This document shows positions 37,417 through 46,004 of a DNA stretch of 64,000 bases, piece by piece; the first letter of the stretch is position 1; each line of letters opens with the position of its first letter. The DNA is from JAJNPS01 sp031378845 (GTDB lineage: Bacteria; Pseudomonadota; Alphaproteobacteria; Rhodobacterales; Rhodobacteraceae). The stretch spans positions 62,001 through 126,000 of the forward strand of contig JANNES010000004.1 in assembly GCA_031378845.1 (NCBI GenBank), written 5' to 3'. Under the pieces are notes generated by a model. It worked only from the letters and a program-made list of their open reading frames with translations, was not told the origin of the DNA and did no database searches. Made by a program: the position numbers and the translations under genes.

Positions 37417-38724
37417 ATGGCGAAGGATCTGGCCAAATGGGCCAAGGAAAAGGGTGTCAAATACTTCATGATCTCCTACACCGACTTGTTCGGGGGTCAG
37501 CGCGCCAAGCTTGTGCCGATGCAGGCGATCAATGACATGGCCGACGAGGGCGCGGGGTTTGCGGGCTTTGCCACATGGCTGGACCTGACGCCCGCCCACC
37601 CCGACCTGATGGCGGTGCCCGATGCGTCTTCGGCAATTCAGCTGCCGTGGAAGAAGGACGTGGCATGGGTCGCCGCCCGCGCAACCATGGAAGGCAAGCT
37701 GGTCGACCAAGCCCCGCGCAACGTGCTGGAACGGCTGGTGGCCGAGGCCGCCAAAGAGGGCCTGCGCGTCAAGACCGGGGTGGAGCCCGAATTCTTCATC
37801 TTAGCGCCCGACGGCAGCCAAATCTCGGACCCTTATGACACGGCGGAAAAGCCCTGCTATGACCAGCAGGCCGTGATGCGCCGCTATGACGTGATCGCCG
37901 AGGCGTGCGACTACATGCTGGAACTCGGCTGGGAGGCCTACCAGAACGACCACGAAGACGCGGTCGGTCAGTTCGAGATGAACTGGAAATATGACGACGC
38001 GCTGCAGACCGCCGACAAGCACAGCTTTTTCAAGTTCATGATGAAGTCGGTCGCCGAAAAGCACGGCTTTCGCGCAACGTTCATGCCAAAACCCTTCAAG
38101 GGCCTGACGGGCTCGGGCTGCCACGCACATATCTCGGTCTGGTCGATGGATGGCAAGACCAACGCATTTGCCGACAAGTCCAAGGACTTGCACCTGTCCG
38201 ATCAGGGGCGCAATTTCCTTGGCGGGATCATGAAACATGCCAGCGCCTTGGCCGCGATCTGCAACCCCACGGTCAATTCCTACAAGCGTATCAACGCCCC
38301 CCGCACCTCCTCCGGTGCGACATGGGCGCCTAACTCCGTTACCTGGACCGGCAACAACCGCACCCACATGGTGCGTGTCCCGGGGCCCGGGCGGTTCGAG
38401 TTGCGCCTGCCTGACGGTGCGGCCAACCCTTATCTGTTGCAGGCCGTGATCATTGCCGCCGGTCTGGACGGCGTGCGCACCAAGGCCGATCCGGGCAAAC
38501 GCCACGACATCGACATGTACCAGTTCGGCCATACGGTGAAAAACGCGCCCAAGCTGCCGCTGAACCTGCTGGATGCCTTGCGCGAATACGACAAGGACAA
38601 GACGCTGAAGGCGATGATGGGCGACGAATTCTCATCGGCCTATCTCAAGCTGAAGCATAAGGAGTGGGACAGCTACTGCGCGCATTTCTCGTCTTGGGAA
38701 ACCCAGACCACGCTGGATATCTGA
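37417..38724 (+). CDS. gmaS: Gamma-glutamylmethylamide synthetase (glutamine synthetase-like)
   Basis: This is a 435-residue glutamine-synthetase-fold ligase, shorter than GlnA and of the type III/GlnT-like group to which GmaS belongs. Catalytic motifs are VKTGVEPEFFI (metal-binding Glu), AVGQFEMNW, MPKPFKGLTGSGCHAHISVW (metal/ATP) and NPTVNSYKRINAP with NRTHMVRVPGPGRFELRLPDGAANPYL. It ligates glutamate and methylamine with ATP. It lies 32 bases after mgsC and ends with a strong terminator, closing the mgsABC-gmaS unit. The N-methylglutamate genes around it make ordinary glutamine synthesis much less likely. Confidence 0.92.
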   Translation: MAKDLAKWAKEKGVKYFMISYTDLFGGQRAKLVPMQAINDMADEGAGFAGFATWLDLTPAHPDLMAVPDASSAIQLPWKKDVAWVAARATMEGKLVDQAPRNVLERLVAEAAKEGLRVKTGVEPEFFILAPDGSQISDPYDTAEKPCYDQQAVMRRYDVIAEACDYMLELGWEAYQNDHEDAVGQFEMNWKYDDALQTADKHSFFKFMMKSVAEKHGFRATFMPKPFKGLTGSGCHAHISVWSMDGKTNAFADKSKDLHLSDQGRNFLGGIMKHASALAAICNPTVNSYKRINAPRTSSGATWAPNSVTWTGNNRTHMVRVPGPGRFELRLPDGAANPYLLQAVIIAAGLDGVRTKADPGKRHDIDMYQFGHTVKNAPKLPLNLLDALREYDKDKTLKAMMGDEFSSAYLKLKHKEWDSYCAHFSSWETQTTLDI

Positions 38725-38743
38725 ACCCGCCGGGACGGAATGG

Positions 38744-38771
38744 CGGCCCCGGTCTATCCCGGGGCCGTTTT
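38744..38771 (+). terminator. Intrinsic terminator after gmaS
   Basis: CGGCCCCGG at 38744-38752 pairs with CCGGGGCCG at 38759-38767 around a six-base loop. It is followed directly by TTTT and lies 20 bases after the gmaS stop. Confidence 0.85.
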
Positions 38772-38919
38772 CGTTGCGGCTGCGATCTGATCAGTGCGGT
38801 CTGCCCCCGCCAACTGCGGTCCGTGCGACGTACAGGAATGGTGCGGGGTTCCATGGCGATGGGTCATCGGATCGCCCAATGCCGCTCGGTCCGTATTTTT
38901 GCCTTTCGGTGAACAATTA

Positions 38920-38933
38920 TTGATGCAGGTCAA
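38920..38933. promoter_or_regulatory. FNR/CRP-family binding site upstream of the UspA gene
   Basis: TTGATGCAGGTCAA fits the FnrL/Anr consensus TTGAT-N4-ATCAA at nine of the ten specified positions. It lies 65 bases before the universal stress protein start, which suggests induction at low oxygen. Confidence 0.65.
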
Positions 38934-38952
38934 GGCGACCCAGCGATCTTTG

Positions 38953-38978
38953 TGGTTGATTTCGAACAAGATCAACCA
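38953..38978. repeat. Perfect inverted repeat in the uspA leader
   Basis: TGGTTGAT at 38953-38960 is mirrored by ATCAACCA at 38971-38978, ten bases apart. It lies 20 bases before the start codon and could be an operator or a leader hairpin near the ribosome-binding site. Confidence 0.55.
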
Positions 38979-38997
38979 ATGCTGAGGGAGTTTCATC

Positions 38998-39411
38998 ATG
39001 AGCAAAAAGATCCTTTGCCCGACGGACGGCAGCGACCATTCGATGATCGGGGTCGCGCGCGCAGCCGAACTGGCCAAGCAGGGTCATGCGGATTTGACGG
39101 TCTGTGTCGTCAACATTGCACATGGCGGGGCACGCGGTCCGACGATCAGTCACTGGAAGGACGATGAGGTCGCCAAGCTTTTGGATGGCGCCGTGGCCAA
39201 GGCCAAGCAAGCGGGTCTGAAGAATGTGGGCGGCGTCGAGCTGATCTCGCGTGAGGCGGGTCCGGCGATCATCACCTATGCTGCCGAGCACGGCTTTGAC
39301 CACATCGTCATGGGCACCGGCGACAAACGCGGGGTCAAGCGGCTGGTGCTGGGTTCGGTGGCGGCCGAGGTGGCCGGCAAGTCGCATTGCACGGTGACGA
39401 TCGCGCGCTGA
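38998..39411 (+). CDS. Universal stress protein, UspA family
   Basis: This is a 137-residue single-domain Usp. The N-terminal strand KILCPTDGSDHS binds adenine. The C-terminal ATP-binding pattern Gx2Gx9G(S/T) is complete in MGTGDKRGVKRLVLGSVAAEV. A GAGGGAG site precedes the ATG. It probably binds ATP and helps survival under energy or oxygen limitation, which fits the FNR-like site upstream. It is flanked by gmaS and tmm on the same strand but has its own upstream terminator and leader. Confidence 0.92.
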   Translation: MSKKILCPTDGSDHSMIGVARAAELAKQGHADLTVCVVNIAHGGARGPTISHWKDDEVAKLLDGAVAKAKQAGLKNVGGVELISREAGPAIITYAAEHGFDHIVMGTGDKRGVKRLVLGSVAAEVAGKSHCTVTIAR

Positions 39412-39491
39412 TGCGTTGCCGGTTTCAACATCATGCAACGCCCGGGACCCGTGGTTTCCGGGGATTGTGTGTTTACCCACAGGAAGAAGAT

Positions 39492-39520
39492 TTGACACAC
39501 ACGCAACCTGTCTTCTAGGC
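39492..39520 (+). promoter_or_regulatory. Candidate tmm promoter
   Basis: TTGACA at 39492-39497 is a perfect -35 hexamer. TCTAGG at 39514-39519, 16 bases on, is an acceptable -10. The tmm start lies about 60 bases downstream. Confidence 0.4.
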
Positions 39521-39578
39521 TTGGCCCAATGGTAGCGCAAATGACAACTACCAAAATCCAATGCATGCGGAGCTGTCC

Positions 39579-40922
39579 ATGAAGAAAAGAGTTGCCGTGA
39601 TCGGCGCGGGTCCATCGGGTTTGGCGCAGCTGCGGGCATTCCAGTCGGCCAAGGCCAAGGGCGCCGACATTCCTGAAATCGTCTGCTTTGAAAAGCAGGA
39701 TAACTGGGGCGGTCTTTGGAACTACACCTGGCGCACCGGCCTTGATGAGCATGGCGAGCCTGTACATTGCTCGATGTACCGGTATCTTTGGTCGAATGGT
39801 CCCAAGGAAGGACTTGAATTCGCAGACTATTCCTTTGAAGAGCATTTCGGCAAACAGATCGGCTCCTACCCGCCCCGCGCGGTGCTGTTCGACTATATCG
39901 AGGGCCGGGTGAAGAAGGCCGCGGTGCGCGACTGGATCCGCTTTTCCACCACCATCCGAATGGTGCGCTACAACACCGACAAGGGGAACTTCACCGTCAC
40001 CGTGCATGACCTGAAAAAGGACAGCATGTATGACGAGGACTTTGACAATGTGATCGTGGCCTCGGGCCATTTCTCTGTGCCGAACGTTCCAGAATACCCT
40101 GGGTTCAACAAATTCAACGGCCGCGTCCTGCACGCCCACGATTTCCGCGACGCACGCGAGTTCGCGGGCAAGGATCTGCTTTTGCTCGGGTCGTCATATT
40201 CAGCAGAAGACGTCGGCAGCCAGTGCTGGAAATACGGGGCCAAGTCGATCACCGTCGCCTATCGCAACGCCCCCATGGCGTTCAAATGGCCCGTCAACTG
40301 GAAGGAAGTCCCCAAGCTGGAGCGGGTCGACGAGACGACGGCCTATTTCGCCGACGGCACCAGCAAAAAGGTCGATGCAATCATCCTGTGCACCGGCTAC
40401 AAGCACCACTTTCCTTTCCTGCCCGACGATCTGCGCCTCAAGACTGCCAACAAGCTGGCCACCGCGGACCTCTACAAAGGTGTGGCGTGGGTACACAATC
40501 CCAAACTGTTCTACCTCGGCATGCAGGACCAGTGGTTCACTTTCAACATGTTCGACGCCCAGGCCTGGTGGGTGCGCGATGCGATCATGGGGCGGATTGC
40601 GATCCCCACGGACAAAGCCGTGCTGCAAAAGGATGTGGCGGCTCGGGTGGCAGGCGAAGCAGCTGGCAAGGACGCCCACGACGCGATCCACTATCAGGGC
40701 GACTACGTGAAGGAGCTGATCACCGAGACGGACTATCCGTCCTTTGATGTCGATGGTGCCTGCGATGCCTTCTACGCATGGAAGGACCACAAGAAAGACG
40801 ACATCATGACCTTCCGCGACAACACCTACAAGTCGGTCATCACCGGCACCATGGCCCCAGCACACCACACGCCGTGGAAGGATGCGCTGGAGGATTCGAT
40901 GGAAAGCTATCTGCGAAACTGA
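39579..40922 (+). CDS. tmm: Trimethylamine monooxygenase (flavin-containing)
   Basis: This is a 447-residue class B flavin monooxygenase. FAD motif VIGAGPSGLAQL is near the N-terminus, and the FMO-identifying region is HDFRDAREFAGKDLLLLGSS, which contains the second GxSxS NADPH loop. NWGGLWNYTWRTG and GYKHHFPFL are characteristic of bacterial Tmm. The enzyme oxidises trimethylamine to trimethylamine N-oxide with NADPH and O2; this family may also oxidise dimethyl sulfide. The start at 39579 (MKKRVAVIGAGPSG) fits the family better than an ATG six codons earlier. The tdm, dmm, gmaS, mgs and mgd genes around it support the role. Confidence 0.95.
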   Translation: MKKRVAVIGAGPSGLAQLRAFQSAKAKGADIPEIVCFEKQDNWGGLWNYTWRTGLDEHGEPVHCSMYRYLWSNGPKEGLEFADYSFEEHFGKQIGSYPPRAVLFDYIEGRVKKAAVRDWIRFSTTIRMVRYNTDKGNFTVTVHDLKKDSMYDEDFDNVIVASGHFSVPNVPEYPGFNKFNGRVLHAHDFRDAREFAGKDLLLLGSSYSAEDVGSQCWKYGAKSITVAYRNAPMAFKWPVNWKEVPKLERVDETTAYFADGTSKKVDAIILCTGYKHHFPFLPDDLRLKTANKLATADLYKGVAWVHNPKLFYLGMQDQWFTFNMFDAQAWWVRDAIMGRIAIPTDKAVLQKDVAARVAGEAAGKDAHDAIHYQGDYVKELITETDYPSFDVDGACDAFYAWKDHKKDDIMTFRDNTYKSVITGTMAPAHHTPWKDALEDSMESYLRN

Positions 40923-41281
40923 CCGGATCGCCACGGCGTCGGGGGCCTCGGTTTTGCCGGGGCTATTGTTTCGACTTTGCCCGGAATCCTGCCAAAGCGG
41001 CAATCATCAGGAAACATTTTTTCGCAAAGATAAAAATTTTGTAGCCTTGCAGCTATGGCCGTGCTTTCCTTGCGGCATCTGGTCGCAAGGGAGATGTCCG
41101 AGGACGCCGATCTGTCCGACCCGAACATAGGGGACAACGAAACTGATACTTGGTCGGGGCTTTGCAGCCCGCGCTGGCCAAAGCTCGAACAATCACCAAT
41201 CAAAGCGCGACAGGACGTTCTGCTGGCTCAGCACGGGTCGACTCCGGACAAGTCGCCGAATGCAACAGGAGTAAGGGAAAG
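40923..41281. other. Intergenic region between tmm and the APC permease gene
   Basis: A weak terminator hairpin follows tmm: GCCTCGG at 40945-40951 pairs with CCGGGGC at 40957-40963, then TATTGTTTCG. The AT-rich stretch 41013-41046 (CATTTTTTCGCAAAG, TAAAAATTTTG) may hold the permease promoter. A 76-codon reading frame that ends on the permease start is judged doubtful. Confidence 0.4.
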
Positions 41282-43045
41282 ATGACAACGGATTCAGGTA
41301 CGGGCCAAATGGTCCGGGCATTGGACTGGAAGGGTGCCTTCTGGGTCGCGGCCGGTGTGCCGCCCCTTGTGCTTTTCTCGATCGGCGGGATCGCCGGAAC
41401 CACCGGCAAGCTGGCCTTCGTGGTGTGGATCATCTCGATGATCATGGGATTTCTGCAAAGCTTCACCTATGCCGAAATGGCCGGCATGTTCGGCAACAAG
41501 TCCGGCGGCACCTCGGTTTATGGCGCGACGGCGTGGCTGCGCTACTCCAAGCTGATTGCGCCCCTGTCGGTCTGGTGCAACTGGTTTGCGTGGTCACCGG
41601 TGCTCTCGCTCGGCTGCGCGATTGCGGCAGGCTACATCCTGAATGCGCTGTTTCCCATCCCGCTGGCCGAAAGCCAGCAAGTGCTGGATTGGGTCACCGC
41701 CAACATTGCCAGTTACACCGCTGAAACCCAGTCGGTTGTGGACTACATGGCCGCCAATGCCGGCACCGCCGCCCAGGACGCGATCAACGCGGTGGTTGCT
41801 GCCGATGGCGTCGCTGCGCTCACCCCCGCGTTCCGGGTCTTCGAGGCCTTTGCGATCACGATTCCCGGCCTTGGGGTGCTGCACTTCAACTCCACCTTCA
41901 TCATCGGCGTTTTGCTGATGCTGGTGATCCTGACGATCCAGCATCGTGGCATTGCAAGCACCGCCAATGCGCAAAAGTGGCTGGCAATCATCGTGCTGGT
42001 GCCGTTGCTGCTGGTCGGACTCGTGCCGATCTTTACCGGCGCGATCGATACCATGAACGTGACCAACCTGTTGCCCCCGACGGCGGCCTATTCGGGCGTC
42101 GATGGCACCTGGGACATCGGCGGCTGGACGTTGTTTCTTGGCGGCCTCTATATCGCTGCGTGGTCCACCTACGGCTTTGAGACCGCCGTCTGCTATACGC
42201 GAGAGTTGAAGGATCCCAAGACCGACACCTTCCGCGCGATCTTCTACTCGGGCCTGCTGTGCTGCGTGTTCTTTTTCATCATCCCGTTCTCGTTTCAGGG
42301 CGTGCTGGGCCAAGAGGGCATGCTTGCAGCGGGAATTGTGGACGGCACCGGCATTGGCGAGGCCTTGGGCAACATGGTCGGCGGCGGCCAGGTGATCACC
42401 CAGATCTTCGTGATCTTGATGATACTTGCGCTGTTCATGGCGATCATGACTGCGCTGGCAGGCTCGTCGCGCACGCTCTATCAGGGCTCGCGCGATGGCT
42501 GGCTGCCGAAGTATCTTAGCACGGTCAACGACAAGGGCGTGCCATCTAGGGCGATGTGGACCGACTTTGCCTTCAATGTCTTTCTTCTGGCGCTGGCATC
42601 GGACGTGGGCGGGTACTTCTACGTTCTGGCGATTTCGAACGTCGGCTACATCCTGTTCAACTTCCTGAACCTGAACGCAGGCTGGATCCACCGCATCGAT
42701 TCAGCCCATATGGAGCGTCCGTGGAAGGCGCCGAACTGGCTGATCGGGGTCAACACGATCCTTGCTTTCGTCAACGCGCTGTTCCTTGGGGCGGGGGCAA
42801 AGGTGTGGGGCTATTCCAATGCGCTCTGGGCGGGTCTGATCTTTGCAGCACTGATCATCCCGGTGTTCTGGTATCGCCATTACATGCAGGACGGCGGCAA
42901 ATTCCCGAAACAGGCCTATGACGATCTGGGTCTGAAAGAGGGCGACCTGGGTGAGCGCAAGGCCGGCATGTTGCCCTATCTGACGCTGGTGGCAGGGGCT
43001 GCGGTTGTGCTCTGGGCCAACTGGTTCTTTGTTCTGCCCGGATAA
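41282..43045 (+). CDS. APC superfamily permease of the TMA/TMAO cluster
   Basis: This is a 587-residue inner-membrane protein with about twelve helices. SIGGIAGTTGKLAFVVWIISMIMGF opens the transporter core (shown as the glycine-rich helix 1 and the next helix). YAEMAGMFGNKSGGTSVYGATAW and YGFETAVCYTRELKDPKTD are typical APC loops. It is longer than most: about 75 extra residues between helices 3 and 5 (around residues 125-200, LNALFPIPLAESQQVLDW onward) form a hydrophilic, probably periplasmic insertion. Lying between tmm and dmmDABC, it probably imports a methylated amine or TMAO. Substrate is inferred from position. AGGGAAAG precedes the ATG. Confidence 0.85.
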   Translation: MTTDSGTGQMVRALDWKGAFWVAAGVPPLVLFSIGGIAGTTGKLAFVVWIISMIMGFLQSFTYAEMAGMFGNKSGGTSVYGATAWLRYSKLIAPLSVWCNWFAWSPVLSLGCAIAAGYILNALFPIPLAESQQVLDWVTANIASYTAETQSVVDYMAANAGTAAQDAINAVVAADGVAALTPAFRVFEAFAITIPGLGVLHFNSTFIIGVLLMLVILTIQHRGIASTANAQKWLAIIVLVPLLLVGLVPIFTGAIDTMNVTNLLPPTAAYSGVDGTWDIGGWTLFLGGLYIAAWSTYGFETAVCYTRELKDPKTDTFRAIFYSGLLCCVFFFIIPFSFQGVLGQEGMLAAGIVDGTGIGEALGNMVGGGQVITQIFVILMILALFMAIMTALAGSSRTLYQGSRDGWLPKYLSTVNDKGVPSRAMWTDFAFNVFLLALASDVGGYFYVLAISNVGYILFNFLNLNAGWIHRIDSAHMERPWKAPNWLIGVNTILAFVNALFLGAGAKVWGYSNALWAGLIFAALIIPVFWYRHYMQDGGKFPKQAYDDLGLKEGDLGERKAGMLPYLTLVAGAAVVLWANWFFVLPG

Positions 43046-43061
43046 CTGGCCAGGACTGTCA

Positions 43062-43092
43062 AAGAGGGGGTGCGCAAGTGCCCCCTTTTCTT
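43062..43092 (+). terminator. Terminator after the permease gene
   Basis: AAGAGGGGG and CCCCCTTTTCTT flank a ten-base loop, giving GGGGG (43066-43070) with CCCCC (43081-43085) extended by A/T pairs and a T-run. It lies about 20 bases after the permease stop. Confidence 0.65.
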
Positions 43093-43120
43093 GCCGAGTG
43101 TTTGCTGTGAAGAAAAATAC

Positions 43121-43137
43121 TTGAACTTCAATATTGA
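43121..43137. promoter_or_regulatory. Overlapping palindromes upstream of dmmD
   Basis: TTGAACTTCAA (43121-43131) and TCAATATTGA (43128-43137) are two perfect palindromes sharing four bases, 60 bases before the dmmD start. They form an AT-rich candidate operator for the dmm operon. Confidence 0.45.
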
Positions 43138-43196
43138 TTTTCGTCGCTAACCCTCACAGACTTGGTGAAAATGAATCCAATTCGGGGAGAGAACAG

Positions 43197-44336
43197 ATGA
43201 CCAACTCCTGGCGCTTTTCGACGCTGATCGACCGCCACCGCGCGCTTGGCTCCGACCTTGAAGACTGGAGCGGGATGGGCACCGCGTGGTCCTATTCCAA
43301 GGGCGATCCTGACGCCGAATACATGGCGATCCGCACCAAGGCGGGCCTGATGGATGTGTCTGGCCTGAAAAAGGTCCATATCACCGGCCCTGCCGCCAGC
43401 CACGTGATCGAACGCGCGACGACGCGCAACATGGAAAAGCTGATGCCGGGGCGGTCGGTCTATGCGACCATGCTGAACGACGCGGGCAAGTTCATCGACG
43501 ATTGCGTGATCTACCGGCTGGCACCCAACGCGTTCATGGTGGTGCATGGCTCGGGCGGGGCGCATGAACAACTGACGATGGCGGCGACAGGGCGCGATGT
43601 GTCGGTCCGGTTTGACGACAACATGCACGATCTGTCGCTGCAAGGCCCGCTGGCTGTCGACTACCTTGAGAAATACGTACCCGGCATTCGCCAGTTAGGC
43701 TATTTCAACCAGATGCAGACCAGCCTATTCGGCAAGCCCGCGATGATCTCGCGCACGGGCTATACCGGTGAGCGCGGGTATGAGCTGTTCGTGCGCGGGC
43801 AGGACGCACCGATGATCTGGGACCGGATTCTGGACGAGGGCAAGGCGTTGGGGATCATCCCCTGCCGGTTCACCACGCTGGATATGCTGCGCACCGAAAG
43901 CTACCTGCTGTTCTTCCCCTTCGACAACTCGGAAATGTACCCGTTCGCGGATGAGGGTCCGGGTGACACGCTGTGGGAGCTTGGCCTCGATTTCACGGTC
44001 AGCCCCGGCAAGGTCGGCTTCCGTGGGGCCGAAGAACATTATCGGCTGAAGGGCCGCGAGCGGTTCAAGATCTGGGGGCTAAAGCTTGACGGGACCAATG
44101 TGCCCGGCAACGGCGCTCTGGTGTTCCGGGGCGGCAAGCAGGTTGGTCTGGTGACCCAAGCGATGTATTCGCCGCTGAACAAGCACAACATCGCCATCGC
44201 CCGCCTGCCGGTGGACTGCGCCAACAACGGCACCAAGCTGGAAGTACGCTGCGGTACGCATGGTCCGATGGGGGCCACAACCCATTCGATGCCGTTCTAT
44301 GATGTGGAAAAGAAACGCCGCACCGCGCAGGGCTGA
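43197..44336 (+). CDS. dmmD: GcvT-family tetrahydrofolate-dependent protein of the dimethylamine cluster
   Basis: This is a 379-residue aminomethyltransferase-fold protein. The start at 43197 (MTNSWRFSTLIDRHRALG) has a GGGGAGAG site upstream. Family motifs are GLMDVSGLKKVHITGPAA, MLNDAGKFIDDCVIYRL, RTGYTGERGYELFVRG and LDMLRTESYLLFF. It is the first gene before dmmABC, the order known as dmmDABC in dimethylamine-degrading bacteria. It probably captures the methyl-derived C1 unit (formaldehyde level) on tetrahydrofolate during demethylation. It is not the glycine-cleavage T-protein; that gene is at 15002-16144. Confidence 0.85.
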   Translation: MTNSWRFSTLIDRHRALGSDLEDWSGMGTAWSYSKGDPDAEYMAIRTKAGLMDVSGLKKVHITGPAASHVIERATTRNMEKLMPGRSVYATMLNDAGKFIDDCVIYRLAPNAFMVVHGSGGAHEQLTMAATGRDVSVRFDDNMHDLSLQGPLAVDYLEKYVPGIRQLGYFNQMQTSLFGKPAMISRTGYTGERGYELFVRGQDAPMIWDRILDEGKALGIIPCRFTTLDMLRTESYLLFFPFDNSEMYPFADEGPGDTLWELGLDFTVSPGKVGFRGAEEHYRLKGRERFKIWGLKLDGTNVPGNGALVFRGGKQVGLVTQAMYSPLNKHNIAIARLPVDCANNGTKLEVRCGTHGPMGATTHSMPFYDVEKKRRTAQG

Positions 44337-44392
44337 AAGCCCTGGTATCCGGGGCCCGGTCGTGCGGTGATTTGGGCAAGGTTCAAGAGCCT

Positions 44393-44418
44393 CCGGCGGG
44401 GATATTTGAGAACAGAAA
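44393..44418 (+). repeat. Rhodobacteraceae-type intergenic motif CCGGCGGGGATATTT
   Basis: CCGGCGGGGATATTTGAGAACAGAAA runs straight into the dmmA start. The same GGATATTT...GAACAGAAA string occurs on the minus strand at 17893-17912, downstream of gltX. It appears to be a recurring intergenic element, in both cases beside a C/G-rich stem. Confidence 0.5.
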
Positions 44419-45036
44419 ATGAGCAAGACCGAGTTCCCCCCCGCGATCAAGAGCCGCCCGGTTTACGGCGTGCTGGAGCCACGACCGGGGGCGGTTCATC
44501 TGGTCGTGGCCGACGGCGAAGGGGCGGGGTCGATTGTCAACCTTGTGGCGAAATCGACGGGCGCTGCCGCGATGTTGGCTGCGATGCACATCCTTTACAC
44601 GCCGGGGCCGAATGGCACTGACCGGTCGGGCGAGTTGCAGGCCCTTGGCGCCGCGCAGTTCTTTCGCGGCCCGACCATTCCCACGCTGTTGCCGCGGCTG
44701 ATCCGCGTGTTGTCGGACGCCCATATGGGAACCCAGTTTTACCTCGCGGGCACCGAGGGCCTGATGGGTCAGGCCGAGCGTGAGATCATGGCAACGGGTT
44801 TTCCCTTTGCCGCGATCCAGATGGAACATCGCGGATCTACCGTGCGCCGCGTGCAATGCGTGCATTGCAAGGGCATCACCGAAAACGTCGCCACCGACCC
44901 GTTCAAATGCAGCCATTGCGGATTGAACCTGTTCGTGCGCGATCACTATTCGCGCCGCATCGCCGCTTTTCAGGGCGTCAACATTGATGCCGAAGACCCC
45001 GGCAAAGTCCCCGCCCCGGTGGTGAGGTTCACATGA
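44419..45036 (+). CDS. dmmA: Dimethylamine monooxygenase subunit DmmA
   Basis: This is a 205-residue protein. The C-terminus holds a four-cysteine zinc ribbon: Cys147 and Cys150 in QCVHCKG, and Cys164 and Cys167 in KCSHCGLN. It is followed by LFVRDHYSRRIAAFQGV, a pattern found in the DmmA family. The N-terminal domain (SRPVYGVLEPRPGAVHLVV) has no assigned activity. With DmmB and DmmC it forms the oxygenase that converts dimethylamine to methylamine and formaldehyde. Its stop overlaps the dmmB start by four bases. Confidence 0.85.
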   Translation: MSKTEFPPAIKSRPVYGVLEPRPGAVHLVVADGEGAGSIVNLVAKSTGAAAMLAAMHILYTPGPNGTDRSGELQALGAAQFFRGPTIPTLLPRLIRVLSDAHMGTQFYLAGTEGLMGQAEREIMATGFPFAAIQMEHRGSTVRRVQCVHCKGITENVATDPFKCSHCGLNLFVRDHYSRRIAAFQGVNIDAEDPGKVPAPVVRFT

Positions 45037-45995
45037 GCGGTGGCGCCAAGCTCAAGGTCCGTGTGGCCGAGGTTGTCGCAGTCAACGACCTGATCAAGCG
45101 GTTTCGCTTTGTCACCGTCGATGGCAGCCCGATGCCGGCCTTTTCCGGTGGCGCGCATACCGTGGTCGAGATGGACGACCATGGAACCCGCCGCCTGAAC
45201 CCTTATTCCCTGATGTCGGACCCCGAGGACCGGTCCGGTTACGAGATATCGGTCCGCCGCGATGATGTGGGCCGTGGCGGGTCGCTTTACATGCACCGGC
45301 ATGTCGCGCCGGGCCTTCAGATGGAGATCAGCTATCCGGTCAATCTGTTCCCTCTGGATACCCGTGCGCGAAAGCACTTGATGATTGCAGGCGGCATCGG
45401 GATCACACCCTTTCTGGCCCAGACAGCACAACTGTCCCATTTCGGCGGCAGGTTCGAGCTGCATTATTCGGCGCGCTCAAAGCCGCTTGGCGCCTATATG
45501 GATCGTTTGACCGCCGCCTATTCCGATCGTGTGCATTGCTACTTCGACGATCAGAAACAGGTGATCGATCTGGCGCGGATCCTGTCGATGCAGCCGATCG
45601 GGACGCATCTTTATGTCTGCGGGCCAAAGGGGATGATCCACTGGGTCCTGTCGACGGCCACCAACATGGGATGGCCCGACAAGGCACTGCATCACGAAGA
45701 GTTCCTTGCCCCCGGCACCGGCCTGCCGTTTGACGTGGAACTGGCGGCATCGAAAAAGACCATCACCGTCGGCACGACCCAGTCGCTGCTTGAGGCGATG
45801 GAAGCCGCAGGGGTGGACGCGCCCTATCTTTGTCGGGGCGGTGCCTGCGGGCAATGCGAGACGAATGTCCTCGCTTGCGACGGCACCATCCTGCACCGCG
45901 ACCACTGGCTGACACCGGATGAGCATGCCGGGGGGCAAAAGATCATGCCCTGCGTTTCACGTTTTGAGGGCAAGTCCCTGACCATCGACCGATAG
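45033..45995 (+). CDS. dmmB: Dimethylamine monooxygenase reductase subunit (PDR/VanB type)
   Basis: This is a 320-residue three-domain electron-transfer protein. The flavin domain shows RRLNPYSLMSDP (RxYS motif). The NAD domain has MIAGGIGITPFLAQ and HLYVCGPKGM. The C-terminal plant-type [2Fe-2S] ferredoxin domain has Cys267, Cys272 and Cys275 in CRGGACGQC and a fourth cysteine in KIMPCVSRF. It moves electrons from NAD(P)H to the heme/oxygenase component DmmC. Start overlaps dmmA (ATGA), and dmmC follows after nine bases. Confidence 0.9.
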   Translation: MSGGAKLKVRVAEVVAVNDLIKRFRFVTVDGSPMPAFSGGAHTVVEMDDHGTRRLNPYSLMSDPEDRSGYEISVRRDDVGRGGSLYMHRHVAPGLQMEISYPVNLFPLDTRARKHLMIAGGIGITPFLAQTAQLSHFGGRFELHYSARSKPLGAYMDRLTAAYSDRVHCYFDDQKQVIDLARILSMQPIGTHLYVCGPKGMIHWVLSTATNMGWPDKALHHEEFLAPGTGLPFDVELAASKKTITVGTTQSLLEAMEAAGVDAPYLCRGGACGQCETNVLACDGTILHRDHWLTPDEHAGGQKIMPCVSRFEGKSLTIDR

Positions 45996-46004
45996 GAGCC
46001 GACC

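Noticed and set aside
34455..38724. Reading mgsABC-gmaS as glutamate synthase-like glxBCD plus a glutamine synthetase
   Set aside because: The domain split is identical in GlxBCD, but linkage to mgd and the TMA genes makes methylamine metabolism the better reading.
41055..41285. A 76-codon plus-strand frame ending on the APC permease start (ATGA overlap)
   Set aside because: No ribosome-binding site before its ATG, no domain or hydrophobic pattern, and it covers the likely permease promoter. The stop overlap can arise by chance in one of three frames.
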